Below, piece by piece: positions 54,133 through 63,684 of a DNA stretch of 64,000 bases. The notes beneath the pieces were generated by a model that did no database searches, was not told where the DNA came from, and saw nothing but the letters and a program-made list of their open reading frames with translations. The stretch covers positions 2,542,001-2,606,000 of the forward strand of contig NZ_CP025198.1 of the NCBI RefSeq assembly GCF_003325455.1, given 5' to 3'. The translations under genes were made by a program, and so were the position numbers. This DNA comes from Acidipropionibacterium virtanenii. Lineage in GTDB: Bacteria; Actinomycetota; Actinomycetes; Propionibacteriales; Propionibacteriaceae. Position 1 is the stretch's first letter, and the number at the start of each line of letters is the position of its first letter.

Positions 54133-55260
54133 TCAGCGCGGAACCTCCCGGCCGGCGCGCAGGACCCGCTCCAGATGCCCCGAGCCGGTGGTGAGGCACA
54201 GATCGGCCCGGGCGCCGGGTTCGATCCGGCCCGCGTCCAGGCCGTGCCAGCTGGCCGGGGTGGCCGACGCCATGGTCGCCGCCTCGGCCAGCGGAATGCC
54301 CACCCTGGTGACGAGGAACTCCACGGCACGCCCAAGAGTCAGGGTGGAGCCGGCGATGGCCCCCAGGGATCCGTCGTCGTTGAGAAGACGGGCGCCGCCG
54401 TTGATGACCCGGACCCGAAGACTGCCGAGCATGTAATCGCCGTCGGGCTGGCCGGTGGCGCTCATGGCGTCGGTGACCAGTCCGACGCGATCGGTCCCCG
54501 CGGCCTGCACCACCATCCGGATGACGTCGGGAGCCACATGCACCCCGTCGCAGATCAGCTCGCACATCACCCTGGGATCGGTGAGCATCCACGGCACCGG
54601 GCCCGGCTTGCGGTGGTGGATCGGCGCCATGGCGTTGAACAGGTGGGTGACGATGTCGACCCCCGCGTCCACGGCGTCCCTGGCGGTCGCGGCGTCGGCG
54701 TCGGAATGCCCGAAGGCGGCGTGCACCCCCGCGGCGGCGACGGTCCCGGTGGCCTCGATGCCGTAGCGCAGCTCGGGGGCCAGGGTGATCATCCGCAGCG
54801 CCGGACCACCGGCGTCGATCAGTCGCGAGACCCGCGCGGGGGCGGGCTCGCGAAGCAGATTCAGATCGTGGGCGCCCTTGCGCGAGGCGGCCAGGAAGGG
54901 GCCCTCCAGGTGGATGCCGTCGAGCTCGCCCTCGTCCACCAGCCCGCGCAGCCGGCCGATCTGATCCACCAGATCGTCCATCTCCTCGGCGACCGTGCTG
55001 GCGAACAGAGTCGTGCTGCCCTGGCTGCGGTGGTACTCGATGGCGCGAACCACCGCGTCATGATCGGTGTCGACGAAGCTCACACCGGCGGCCCCGTGGC
55101 AGTGGGTGTCGACGTAGCCGGGCAGCACCCACTCGTCGACGAGATGCTCGGGATCGGCGACCCCGCGGGCCACCTCGCTGATCCGTTCGCCGTCGACCGT
55201 GATGGTGGCCGGCTCGACGGAACCGTCGGGATTGAGGACATGGCGGGAAGAAATGATCAT
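54133..55260 (-). CDS. nagA: N-acetylglucosamine-6-phosphate deacetylase
   Basis: The 375-residue amidohydrolase removes acetate from GlcNAc-6-phosphate. It has the metal-site DTHCHGAAG, LEGPFLAASRKGAHD, AAFGHSDA, HLFNAMAP and LVTDAMSATG. The ATG at 55260 is chosen because GGAGG lies 6 bases upstream. nagB, for the next step, starts beyond the right edge and ends at 63685, so the two genes are not one operon here. Confidence 0.94.
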   Translation of the reverse strand: MIISSRHVLNPDGSVEPATITVDGERISEVARGVADPEHLVDEWVLPGYVDTHCHGAAGVSFVDTDHDAVVRAIEYHRSQGSTTLFASTVAEEMDDLVDQIGRLRGLVDEGELDGIHLEGPFLAASRKGAHDLNLLREPAPARVSRLIDAGGPALRMITLAPELRYGIEATGTVAAAGVHAAFGHSDADAATARDAVDAGVDIVTHLFNAMAPIHHRKPGPVPWMLTDPRVMCELICDGVHVAPDVIRMVVQAAGTDRVGLVTDAMSATGQPDGDYMLGSLRVRVINGGARLLNDDGSLGAIAGSTLTLGRAVEFLVTRVGIPLAEAATMASATPASWHGLDAGRIEPGARADLCLTTGSGHLERVLRAGREVPR

Positions 55261-55382
55261 GCTGACCTCCGGTGGTGCTCGCGCCGCAATTCTTCCACAG
55301 GCGCACCCCCGGTTCATGGGGAGATCGGAAGTCATCTGCTGGACAGGCCGACAAGACCCGGCGCACCTGAGAGAATCCAGCC

Positions 55383-56507
55383 ATGTCTGAGCTGATCATC
55401 CCGGCCGACCTTCTTCCCGCCGACGCCCGATTCGGATCGGGGCCCTCGCGCATCCGCCGCGAGGTGCTGGAGAGTCTGGCAGGGCCCGACTCGGTGATGG
55501 GGACCTCCCACCGCGAGCCCCCCGTCAAGCACCTGGTGTCCTCGATCCGGTCCGGGCTCGCCGAGCTGTACCACCTCCCCGCCGGCTACGAGGTGGCCCT
55601 GGGAAACGGCGGCGCCACCCTCTTCTGGGCGATGGCGGCCGCCTGCCTGGTACGCCACCGCAGCGCCAACGGCGTCTACGGCGAGTTCTCCCGCAAATTC
55701 GCCAGAACCCTCCAGGCGGCCCCCTACCTGGCCGATCCGGCGATCTTCGAGGCCACCCCCGGCTCCCTGGCGCTGCCCACCGCGGTGCGCGGCGTCGGCA
55801 CCTACGCCTGGGCCCAGAACGAGACCTCCACCGGTGTCATCGCCCCGGTCGCTCGCCCCGTCGACATCGACGAGGACTCCCTGGTCCTCATCGACGCCAC
55901 CTCCGCGGCGGGCGGCGTCAACGCCGATATGGCCGAGGTCGATGCGTACTACTTCTCGCCGCAGAAGAATTTCGCCTCGGACGGCGGGCTGTGGGTGGCC
56001 TTCCTGTCCCCGGCGGCGCTGGCACGGTCCGCCGATCTCACCTCGTCGGCACGATGGGTGCCCGACATCCTCAATCTCTCGATGGCGGTGGACAACTCCC
56101 AGGCCGACCAGACCGTCAACACCCCGGCGCTGGCCACTCTCACCATGCTCGAGGCCCAGGTGCGCTGGCTGCTCGATCGCGGCGGCATGAACTGGGCGGC
56201 GCACCGCACGGCGACCTCCTCGGGGATCCTCTACCGGTGGGCCGAGGACCACCCCCTGGCCGCCCCCTTCGTGCGCGATCCCGGACTGCGCAGCCCGGTC
56301 GTCGTCACCATCGACCTGGACCGCAGCATCGATGCCGAGGAACTGTGCCGGATCGCCAGGGCCAACGGCATCGTCGACATCGATCCGTACCGCAAGCTGG
56401 GCCGCAACCAGATCCGGGTGGGCACCTTCTCGGCGGTGGATCCCGCCGACGTGGAGGCTCTGACGGCCTGCCTGGACTGGCTCCTGGAGAGGATCCGGCG
56501 CCGCTGA
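55383..56507 (+). CDS. serC: Phosphoserine aminotransferase
   Basis: The 374-residue PLP enzyme of serine biosynthesis (actinobacterial SerC type) has RFGSGPSRIRREVLES, MGTSHREPPVKHLV, and the PLP Lys in YFSPQKNFASDGGLW. It transfers an amino group from glutamate to 3-phosphohydroxypyruvate. It diverges from nagA with 122 bases between and converges on the surface-protein gene. Confidence 0.95.
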   Translation: MSELIIPADLLPADARFGSGPSRIRREVLESLAGPDSVMGTSHREPPVKHLVSSIRSGLAELYHLPAGYEVALGNGGATLFWAMAAACLVRHRSANGVYGEFSRKFARTLQAAPYLADPAIFEATPGSLALPTAVRGVGTYAWAQNETSTGVIAPVARPVDIDEDSLVLIDATSAAGGVNADMAEVDAYYFSPQKNFASDGGLWVAFLSPAALARSADLTSSARWVPDILNLSMAVDNSQADQTVNTPALATLTMLEAQVRWLLDRGGMNWAAHRTATSSGILYRWAEDHPLAAPFVRDPGLRSPVVVTIDLDRSIDAEELCRIARANGIVDIDPYRKLGRNQIRVGTFSAVDPADVEALTACLDWLLERIRRR

Positions 56508-56514
56508 GACGCTC

Positions 56515-57549
56515 TCAGCGGCGCCGGCCGGCCCGGTGGACGACGACGCCGGCCACCAGGGCCATCACGACGGCTCCGGCCAGCGCGAGAGCGGTGCCCC
56601 ATCGCTCAACGGAGAAGTCCTGGTCGGTCGAGGAGGCGGAACCGGTGGTGGCTGACGGCGCGGAGGCCGAGGACGCCGAGGCCTTCGGCGTGGCCGAGGG
56701 ACTCTGCCCGGTCGGCACGTCGACGCCGGTCAGCTTCGCCGTCTTCTGGCCGGCCAGCAGTCCCTTGCCGTCGAGATCGACGCTCAGCGAGTCGCCCCCG
56801 GATGAGGCGAGCGGGGCCGACGCCTTGGTGGTCCACTTGTAGGCGTCGAGCACCAGGACCTGGGAGGCGGTGCGCACTGCCACCGTCTTCCCGCCGGGCA
56901 GGAAGACGGCATCGGTGATTCCGGCCGGCGCGTCGGCCACCTTCGTCATCCGGTTCTGTCCGGAGCGGCTGAGCGAGGTCGGAGCCCGGTAGACGGCCGA
57001 GGAGGGGCCCTTGGTGATGATGTAGATATTCCCCTTGGGGCTCACGGCCATGGCATCGGCGTCATGGGCACCGTCCGGATAGCCGAGATCCCATGCCTTC
57101 CACGACGCCGAGTCCCCGTCGGTGGTCAGTGGGCTGAGCACCTGGATGGAGTCCCGGCTGCTGTCGGGATCGCCGATATCGCCGACGTAGAGCGAACCCG
57201 CGGCCCAGGAGAGAGCCTGGACGTGCTGCACCTGCGCCTGCCAGGAGACCTTGGCGGTGCGGTTCCCGGACTGGTCGACCGCGATGAGGGAGCTGGTCGA
57301 GGCGGGCCGGCCGTCGGTCACCCAGTACCGGTCGTTCCCGGTGTCCGCGGCCGTCCCCACCGGCGTCGACATCCCCGGAACCGAGATCGTGACGTCCTTG
57401 GGAGCGGCGGCGGCCGGGGCGACGGTCAGGCCGAAGGCGCAGACGGCGCAGATGGCCGAGACCGCTGCACCGCGCAACCTGTGCCGGAGCCGGAGCGTCG
57501 TCATGGGGCGATCGTGGGACGGGGACGTCATGGTCTCCAATCGTGCCAT
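56515..57549 (-). CDS. Secreted or surface protein with C-terminal membrane anchor
   Basis: The 344-residue protein has a signal peptide (LRGAAVSAICAVCAFGLTVA, then PAAAAPK) and a beta-propeller-like region of repeating strands (ALSWAAGSLYVGDIGDPD; AMAVSPKGNIYIITKG; AVFLPGGKTVAVRTASQVLV). A Ser/Ala/Thr-rich stretch and a final helix (TALALAGAVVMALVAGVVV) with RRR as anchor follow. The start is uncertain; an ATG at 57531 or 57504 is possible. The function was not recognised. Confidence 0.75.
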   Translation of the reverse strand: MARLETMTSPSHDRPMTTLRLRHRLRGAAVSAICAVCAFGLTVAPAAAAPKDVTISVPGMSTPVGTAADTGNDRYWVTDGRPASTSSLIAVDQSGNRTAKVSWQAQVQHVQALSWAAGSLYVGDIGDPDSSRDSIQVLSPLTTDGDSASWKAWDLGYPDGAHDADAMAVSPKGNIYIITKGPSSAVYRAPTSLSRSGQNRMTKVADAPAGITDAVFLPGGKTVAVRTASQVLVLDAYKWTTKASAPLASSGGDSLSVDLDGKGLLAGQKTAKLTGVDVPTGQSPSATPKASASSASAPSATTGSASSTDQDFSVERWGTALALAGAVVMALVAGVVVHRAGRRR

Positions 57550-57558
57550 GTCCACTCG

Positions 57559-57648
57559 TCAGCGACCGATCAGGGCACCCACGACCACCAGCAGCACGAT
57601 GAGAATCAGGGCTGCGGTGACGACATGCTGACGGGAACGGGGATTCAC
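57559..57648 (-). CDS. Small single-span membrane protein
   Basis: A 29-residue frame starts at GTG and reads VNPRSRQHVVTA followed by a hydrophobic stretch (ALILIVLLVVVGALIG) and a final Arg. It has a GGGG ribosome-like site just upstream and lies 9 bases before the start of the surface-protein gene, same strand. Short length makes it uncertain. Confidence 0.5.
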   Translation of the reverse strand: MNPRSRQHVVTAALILIVLLVVVGALIGR

Positions 57649-57707
57649 GGAGCCCCACGATAGCCCGCACCGCATGCGGCACCCGGGTGTGCCAGTAGGC
57701 TGGCGGC

Positions 57708-58376
57708 ATGGGTGAGTTCCGACTTCACGCCATCTCGATCGACGAAGTTCGAGACATCTTCGGGGCCGATGATGCGCTGGCAGACAGGCTGCGCGAGTGC
57801 GCGCGGGCGAAGTTCAGCGTGCCCGCTCCCCGGCGGCGAGGGCTGTGGTCGCGTCTGGTACCCCTCACCCGCACCGACCCCGACGCCCCCGTCCTGCCTC
57901 CGGGATTCCCGACCCCCGGCGACGTCGAGGATCTGCTGGCCGGCCGGTATGCGCCCCCCGAGCGGCTGTCGCGGTGCTGGCGGGTGCTCGATCTGTGGTT
58001 GTGCGAACTGTCCTGGGGCACCACGAGTCTGAGTCTGGGCCCCGACGAGATCGACGATCTCGAGTTCGTTCTGGCGCGTGCCGGGCTGCCGTCCGAGCTG
58101 TCGTTGCGCAGGCTCCTGTCGGGTGACCCGCAGATCCCGCTCCGGCCGGCCCCCGACATGCGCACCGGCTACGCCAGATCAGCGCATGTGGCCGCCACCC
58201 ATGAGGCGCTGTCCGCGGTGGCCGCCCGGGTCGACGAGCAGCACACCGCAATGGTGGAGCAACTCGTCGACTTCCTGGCGCAGTTCTGCGAGTGGAGCGC
58301 GGAGGCGCCGGGGGCCGGTCGCCCGGCCCCCGACCTGCTGGTCGTCTGGCACGCGAATCCCACGACCTTGGCCTGA
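57708..58376 (+). CDS. Hypothetical protein (222 residues)
   Basis: The soluble protein was not recognised. It has an N-terminal segment ISIDEVRDIFGADDALADRL, a Trp-containing middle (CWRVLDLWLCELSWGTTSL) and a helical C-terminus. No metal, nucleotide or catalytic motif is visible. Its stop is 1 base from the convergent permease stop. Codon use is like its neighbours, so it is likely expressed. Confidence 0.7.
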   Translation: MGEFRLHAISIDEVRDIFGADDALADRLRECARAKFSVPAPRRRGLWSRLVPLTRTDPDAPVLPPGFPTPGDVEDLLAGRYAPPERLSRCWRVLDLWLCELSWGTTSLSLGPDEIDDLEFVLARAGLPSELSLRRLLSGDPQIPLRPAPDMRTGYARSAHVAATHEALSAVAARVDEQHTAMVEQLVDFLAQFCEWSAEAPGAGRPAPDLLVVWHANPTTLA

Positions 58377-58377
58377 G

Positions 58378-59895
58378 TCAGAGCAACCCCAGCAGGAGGC
58401 CCTGAGCGAAGTAGATGACGAACAGGGCCGAGACCACCCACAGGATCGGGTGGACGAGCCGCGCCTTGCCGACCGCCAGCTTCGTGATGCAGTACACGAT
58501 GAAGCCCGCGCCGATGCCCACGGTGATGGAGTAGGCGAAAGGCATGAACACGATCGCGAGGAAGGCCGGCACCCCCTCGGCGATGTCGTTCCAGTCGATC
58601 TCCCTCACCTGGGCCATCATGAGGAATCCGACGAAGACGAGCACCGGGGCGGCGGCCTCCGAGGGGATCATCGTGATGATCGGGGAGATGAACATGGCCA
58701 CCAGGAAGGCCACGCCGGTGGTGACCGAGGCCAGGCCGGTCCGGGCGCCCTCGCCGACGCCGGCCGTCGACTCCACGAACCCGGTGGCCGAGGAGGCCGA
58801 ACCCAGGCCACCGGCCACGGCCGCCAGGGAGTCCACCATGAGGATCTCCTTGAGGTGGGGCGGATTCCCCTGGGCGTCATTGAGGCCGGCCTGGGAGCCG
58901 ATCGCCACCACGGTGCCCATGGTGTCGAAGAAGTCGGCGAGCATCAGGGAGAAGACGATCAGCAGGACGCTGAGGAAGGTGGCCAGGTTGAAGTGGCCGT
59001 CCTTGAGGAAACCGCCGACCAGATCCACCTTCCCGATCAGCGACAGGTCGGGCCAGGTGAAGCTCGAGGCGGACGGCAGGCGGGGCACGTTGAGGGCCCA
59101 GCCGGTCGGGTTGTCGTCGCCGACATGGGGGCCGATCTTGGCGACGGCCTCGATGATCACCGCGAGCACCGAGACCGCCGCGATGGCGATGAGCATGCTG
59201 CCGCGCACCTTGCGCATGTACAGGATGGCGACCAGCAGGAAGCCGAGCACGCACACGGCGATGGGCCAGCCCTCCAGGGAGCCCGCGATGCCCAGCTGGA
59301 CCGGTGTTCCGGAGCCGGCCCGGATGACGCCGGAATCAACGAGCCCGACGAAGGCCACGAACATGCCGATGCCGACGCCGATCGCGGCTCGCAGGGAGCG
59401 AGGCACCGCCCGGAAGATCATCTCGCGGACGCCGGTGACGACGAAGAGGAAGATGAGGACGCCCTCCCAGACGACCAGTCCCATGGCCTGGGGCCAGGTC
59501 ATGGTGGGCGCGACCGAGTAGGCCAGCAGGGAGTTGATGCCCAGACCCGCGGCGATACCGAGGGGGAACCGGCCCCACACACCCATCAGGATCGTCATGA
59601 TCCCTGCGATCAGGGCGGTGGCGGCCAGGACCATCATCTTGTTCTGATCGATCGCGGTCTCGTTGAGGGTCTTGCCGGCGGCGTCCAGAAACTTGGGTGC
59701 GCCGTTGAGAAGCTTGCCGTTCTTGTCGGCGGCCGTACCGATGATCAGCGGGTTGAGAGCGAGAATGTAGGCCATCGTGAAGAAGGTGACCAGACCGCCG
59801 CGAACCTCACGACCGCGGGTGGATCCCCGCTGCGTGATCTCGAACCAACGGTCGATCCTGCTACCGGAATCAGGAGCTGTGGAGGTGGTTGACAC
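58378..59895 (-). CDS. NCS2-family purine permease
   Basis: The 505-residue membrane protein has about 12-14 helices and the NCS2/AzgA-like sequence VRGGLVTFFTMAYILALNP, ADFFDTMGTVVAIGSQAGL and ESTAGVGEGARTGLASVTTG. These transporters import adenine, guanine or hypoxanthine with protons. A GTG at 59895 follows AGGA at 8 bases and is the chosen start; upstream in-frame starts exist. It diverges from a DUF2530 gene, a common actinobacterial arrangement. Confidence 0.9.
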   Translation of the reverse strand: MSTTSTAPDSGSRIDRWFEITQRGSTRGREVRGGLVTFFTMAYILALNPLIIGTAADKNGKLLNGAPKFLDAAGKTLNETAIDQNKMMVLAATALIAGIMTILMGVWGRFPLGIAAGLGINSLLAYSVAPTMTWPQAMGLVVWEGVLIFLFVVTGVREMIFRAVPRSLRAAIGVGIGMFVAFVGLVDSGVIRAGSGTPVQLGIAGSLEGWPIAVCVLGFLLVAILYMRKVRGSMLIAIAAVSVLAVIIEAVAKIGPHVGDDNPTGWALNVPRLPSASSFTWPDLSLIGKVDLVGGFLKDGHFNLATFLSVLLIVFSLMLADFFDTMGTVVAIGSQAGLNDAQGNPPHLKEILMVDSLAAVAGGLGSASSATGFVESTAGVGEGARTGLASVTTGVAFLVAMFISPIITMIPSEAAAPVLVFVGFLMMAQVREIDWNDIAEGVPAFLAIVFMPFAYSITVGIGAGFIVYCITKLAVGKARLVHPILWVVSALFVIYFAQGLLLGLL

Positions 59896-59990
59896 GGGCA
59901 GCATCCTACGGACCATCGGCGATCGATCGTGTTACGAGTGGGGGGTGGACGTCGTCCGGGCAGCTGGGTGCGAGGCCCTACCATGGCCGG

Positions 59991-60278
59991 ATGGACTCCA
60001 ACGACGACCAGGACGATGCGACGGGACCCGCGCAGGAGCGTTCGCACGGTCTGGTCCAGGCGACCGTCCCGCCGCTGGATGAGGACGGCCTGACCGGCGC
60101 GATCATCGGCACCGCGGCCTTCCTGGTGGCCTTCGTGGCCTGCTGGATCAAGCTCGACGCGCTGCGCGCCGCGGGCTACGGGGACTGGTTGTGGATCTGC
60201 CTGACGGGAGCGGTGCTCGGCATCGTCGGCGTCCTGTACATCCGCAGACGCCGTCGCAAGCTGGGGGCGGAGAGCTGA
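59991..60278 (+). CDS. DUF2530 membrane protein
   Basis: The 95-residue protein has two membrane helices (GAIIGTAAFLVAFVACWI; WICLTGAVLGIVGVLYI) and a basic C-terminal RRRRRK. It fits the actinobacterial DUF2530 family, found next to NCS2 permeases. Function unknown. The Asp/Glu-rich N-terminus is cytoplasmic by the positive-inside rule. Confidence 0.87.
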   Translation: MDSNDDQDDATGPAQERSHGLVQATVPPLDEDGLTGAIIGTAAFLVAFVACWIKLDALRAAGYGDWLWICLTGAVLGIVGVLYIRRRRRKLGAES

Positions 60279-60287
60279 TCAGCACCG

Positions 60288-62141
60288 TCAGCAGCCGTGC
60301 TTGAACGGTATGTCGCTGAAACTCACGTAGATGCCGTTGACGCTGGACGTATCGGCTCCTGTGCCGGAGTCGGAGTAGCTGAACTCCAGGATCCTGCCTC
60401 CGTAGGTGTACACGAGCGTCTTGATCGGTGACATGTCGCCCTGATGGGTGCTCGAACGCAGCTTGCCCGCGTACAACCTCTGCACCTCTGAGACGCTCAT
60501 CCCGACATGCGCCCCTGCCGTGGTCTTCATCGCCGTGTCACGGACCCACAAGCCGGTCAGCCGAGAGCCTCTGAAATCACCGGCGACGCTCCCATCCAGC
60601 CTGGTCACCGTGATGTAGTTCGCATCGCACTGCCCGTCAGTGGCCGTGGCCAGCCCGCGCTGCTCGAGGTCTGAGCCGTCCGCCCCGAGTCTGAGGTCGC
60701 CGATGCCGTTCATGGTGATGGGAGCCTGTTTGATGATCGCCGGCCCCCATGCGAGGTCGCACATTCCGGGCATGTGGGCCCTCAGCTCGGCAAGGGGGGC
60801 ATCGGCGGAGATCCGGCTGCATCCAGCAGTACTGGTGATCCGGGAGGCCAGTGTCCATGACGGCCCAGTCTTCTGGAGGATCAGCCAGCCAGCGTTCTTC
60901 ATCGGTCCGAACGTCCCTGCGGTGATGGCCCACGTGCCATCGGCCACACAATCGACCTTGCCAATTCTGGTGCTTTCCGGCTCTCCTGCCGCCTTCCGCA
61001 CCTGATCGGCCGAGGGCGGGCAGGTGCCGGTGAGGCAGGTACACAGCACGACCGTGATGATCCTCCCGTCCTTGATCTGCACCTTCCACCCCAGGCCGAG
61101 TCTCTCGTCGGCAGGGTAGATCCGGGTCTCCACGCCACTGGTGGTCGACGTGGAGACAGCCGTCCCCAGCACCGACAGGGCCGAGGCGGCATCCCCCACC
61201 GCCAGGCCGTCGATCGTCGATCCGGCATCACCCAGCTCGATCGACAACAGCACCCCCTTGGCACTGAAGACCCAGGTGCAGCCGCCCCACACCACCCTGA
61301 CCTGGGTGCCGGAGGAGACCGCGGGGAAGTCCGGGTGGGCCTTGCGGATGTCGTCCGCCAGCTGCCCCGGGGTGATCGACCGCACCCCCGAGGGCGACAG
61401 TGTCCTCGCCGCCGCGGCCGGATCGCGCAGGGCTTCCAGACGCCTGGCCAGCTGGTTGGAGTTGCTGGCGGTGACGAAGTAGCCCTTTCCCTTGGTGGCG
61501 ACGCAGGTCAGCTGGTCGGAGGAGGTCTTGAGGCCGATGGCGGAGATGGTGAGCCCGACGTCACTCCCGACCAGGGATGCCGCCGTGTCGCAGGGGTCCG
61601 GTGGTGCGCAGGTGTCCTCGCCGTCGGTGATGAGCACGACATTGAGGGGCCGGCCCTTAGCCTGTGCGGCGGCTGTCTGCAGGGCCTTGCCGATCGGCGT
61701 CCAGCCGACCGGTTTCAGAGCCTTCGCGGCCGCAGTGACGCCGGCCATGTCCGCGCCCAGCGGCACCGCCGTCGTCACATCCGTGCAGCCCGCGGACTTC
61801 GGAGCCTCCTCCAGAGTCTTGTCGCCGTAGGTCACCAGACCGACCCGGGATCCCTTCGGCAGGGAGCCGACGAACGTCGAGGCCGCCGCCTGGGCGGCCG
61901 TCATCCTGGTCCCCGTCCCGACGTCCGTCTTCCGCATCGAACCCGAGGCATCCATGATGAGCACGTAGTTGCCGGGCTTCTGCGGCGTCGGGCTCGCTGC
62001 CGCGACCGGGGCGGATGCCCGCCCCGGCCCCGACGTCTGCGCGGAACCGCTGGCCGGGGCCGCCGACGTCCCGCCGAAGGAGGAGCATCCTGCCAGCAGA
62101 ACCGACGCGGCGACGACGGCGGCCAACCATGTACGTCTCAT
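60288..62141 (-). CDS. vWA-domain lipoprotein
   Basis: The 617-residue protein has a lipoprotein signal (VVAASVLLAGCSS, Cys19), then a Ser/Ala/Pro linker and a vWA domain with the MIDAS site DASGSM (Asp64, Ser66, Ser68) and LITDGEDTCAPPDPC. The C-terminal half is Cys-rich and beta-rich and ends in HGC. Extracellular vWA proteins bind partners or substrates through a metal. The ligand is unknown. No neighbouring pilus or cell-wall genes help. Confidence 0.82.
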   Translation of the reverse strand: MRRTWLAAVVAASVLLAGCSSFGGTSAAPASGSAQTSGPGRASAPVAAASPTPQKPGNYVLIMDASGSMRKTDVGTGTRMTAAQAAASTFVGSLPKGSRVGLVTYGDKTLEEAPKSAGCTDVTTAVPLGADMAGVTAAAKALKPVGWTPIGKALQTAAAQAKGRPLNVVLITDGEDTCAPPDPCDTAASLVGSDVGLTISAIGLKTSSDQLTCVATKGKGYFVTASNSNQLARRLEALRDPAAAARTLSPSGVRSITPGQLADDIRKAHPDFPAVSSGTQVRVVWGGCTWVFSAKGVLLSIELGDAGSTIDGLAVGDAASALSVLGTAVSTSTTSGVETRIYPADERLGLGWKVQIKDGRIITVVLCTCLTGTCPPSADQVRKAAGEPESTRIGKVDCVADGTWAITAGTFGPMKNAGWLILQKTGPSWTLASRITSTAGCSRISADAPLAELRAHMPGMCDLAWGPAIIKQAPITMNGIGDLRLGADGSDLEQRGLATATDGQCDANYITVTRLDGSVAGDFRGSRLTGLWVRDTAMKTTAGAHVGMSVSEVQRLYAGKLRSSTHQGDMSPIKTLVYTYGGRILEFSYSDSGTGADTSSVNGIYVSFSDIPFKHGC

Positions 62142-62281
62142 GGCAGCAACGTAGGGAGATGCGAAGCCTTTCGACAGCGGAATCACATAACACCGTGTCC
62201 CCTGTTCGGGGCGCGACGCCGTTCTCTCACGGGCAGCCCGACACCGCGAGGATGACTCCGGGCGGAACCGGACCTGTCAGG

Positions 62282-63115
62282 TCAGTCGAACAGCGACGAG
62301 TCCACCGAGATCGTGTCGTAGACCGGCTCGGGAAGCTCGATGCCGCGATTCTTCTCCGCGACGTCGGAATGCCCGCCGCAGCCGTGCTCGATCTCGACGA
62401 TCTTGCCGTCGAAGGGCGAGTACTCATTGGTGCAGGCTCCGAAGAGCCGCCCCAGGCCGCCCGACAGCCGGACGAAGTAACCGCAGGTCTGGCACTGCCC
62501 CGGGGCGTGCTTGGTGAAGGAGTCGCCAGGGCCCGACGATCCCTCGAGCCACCGCTCCGCGGCCTGATCGCGCCCCTCCCGCGACAGCACACGCTCACGG
62601 CCCAGACCCAGTTCGGAGGCCACCGCGCGGGCGGCCGACCACTCGGCGGGGTCCTCGTCGGCCGCCAGCTCACCGCCGGAGTAACCCGGCTCCAGCCGGG
62701 GATCGTTGTCCGGGGTCGGCAGCAGGGCGCCGGGGGTGATGTCGCCGCCCTCCAGGCGCTCGCTCCACGGCACCCAGGCGGGGGCCAGCATGGCGTCGTC
62801 ACCGGGAACCAGCACGACCTCGTCGACGCTGACCGTGCGGCCGCGCAGGGCGCGCGCCATCGTCACGGCCCATCTCCAGCCCCGGTATCCGGGGTGAGGG
62901 CAGTCGAAGAGGTGGGTCAGCACCCGATCACCCTCCGGCACCGCGCCGAGGTACTCGCCCACACCGAAGTCACCGGCCTGGAACTCGGCCGCCGCCCGGG
63001 CCTGATCCACCGCTTTCGCGATGGTGGGATCCGGCTTCGGCCTGGCGGGAGCGCGCCGGCGTACCGGCGCGCTCGCCTTTTCGGTGGTCTTCTCGGCAAA
63101 CAGATCAGGCATCAC
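62282..63115 (-). CDS. DUF3027 protein
   Basis: The 277-residue protein belongs to the actinobacterial DUF3027 family. It has VDQARAAAEFQAGDFGVGEY, a middle FDCPHPGYRGWRWAVTMARAL and a C-terminal Cys-containing ACTNEYSPFDGKIVEIEHGC. Its start overlaps the cold-shock-domain gene by 4 bases, so both are co-expressed, as is usual for this pair. Biochemical role unknown. Confidence 0.9.
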   Translation of the reverse strand: MMPDLFAEKTTEKASAPVRRRAPARPKPDPTIAKAVDQARAAAEFQAGDFGVGEYLGAVPEGDRVLTHLFDCPHPGYRGWRWAVTMARALRGRTVSVDEVVLVPGDDAMLAPAWVPWSERLEGGDITPGALLPTPDNDPRLEPGYSGGELAADEDPAEWSAARAVASELGLGRERVLSREGRDQAAERWLEGSSGPGDSFTKHAPGQCQTCGYFVRLSGGLGRLFGACTNEYSPFDGKIVEIEHGCGGHSDVAEKNRGIELPEPVYDTISVDSSLFD

Positions 63116-63495
63116 AACTCCAGCTCGTCGGCGACAGCCCTCAACATCTTGGCGACCTTCGAGGAGGTCCGAGGATCGGGGTGGTGACCGTGACGGTACC
63201 CGTTCCCCATCCGGTCGAGCATCTTGATGAGGTCCTCGCAGATGACAGCCATCTGATCGGGCTTCTTCCGCGACGCCTTGGACAGGGGGGGAGGAGCCTC
63301 GAGCAGCCGCAGCGACAGCGCCTGTTCGCCACGACGTCCCTCCACCACACCGAACTCGACCTTCTGGCCGGGTTTCAGGGCGGCGGTGCCGCTCGGCAGC
63401 GCGGAGGCGTTGACGTAGACATCTCCCCCGCCGTCCTTGGTCAGGAAACCGAACCCCTTGGCGGCGTCGTAGAAACGCACCTTCCCGGTTGGCAT
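63112..63495 (-). CDS. Cold-shock-domain protein with C-terminal extension
   Basis: The 127-residue protein begins with a cold-shock domain (TGKVRFYDAAKGFGFLTKDG; RNP1-like KGFGFL) that binds single-stranded nucleic acid. About 55 helical residues follow (SRKKPDQMAVICEDLIKMLD), which plain CspA lacks. The ATG at 63495 follows GAGGAG. It is the first gene of the DUF3027 operon. Confidence 0.9.
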   Translation of the reverse strand: MPTGKVRFYDAAKGFGFLTKDGGGDVYVNASALPSGTAALKPGQKVEFGVVEGRRGEQALSLRLLEAPPPLSKASRKKPDQMAVICEDLIKMLDRMGNGYRHGHHPDPRTSSKVAKMLRAVADELEL

Positions 63496-63548
63496 CGCTG
63501 GCTCACTCCTCTTCCTGTGCAATCGCACGTCTCGGCTGAGACGAATCA

Positions 63549-63579
63549 CCGTCGTCGAGGCCGAGGGCCTCGACGACGG
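63549..63579. terminator. Hairpin between nagB and the cold-shock gene
   Basis: A perfect 14-base stem (CCGTCGTCGAGGCC with its complement) and a 3-base loop sit 105 bases past the nagB stop and 53 bases before the cold-shock ATG. It may end the nagB transcript or fold in the cold-shock leader; its U-run is poor. Confidence 0.55.
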
Positions 63580-63684
63580 CGCGATCGAAGTCTGTCTGTA
63601 GATCAGAGCAAGCCTAACCGGCCCGGTGACACAACTCCACCGCGACCTTTCACCCGATCCGACAGGCCCCGATCCGCCCAGGTG

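Noticed and set aside
63605-63635. AGCCTAACC, a half-site of the DtxR/IdeR iron box, between nagB and the cold-shock gene
   Set aside because: Only one half is present and the other arm does not match, so it does not make a credible full site.
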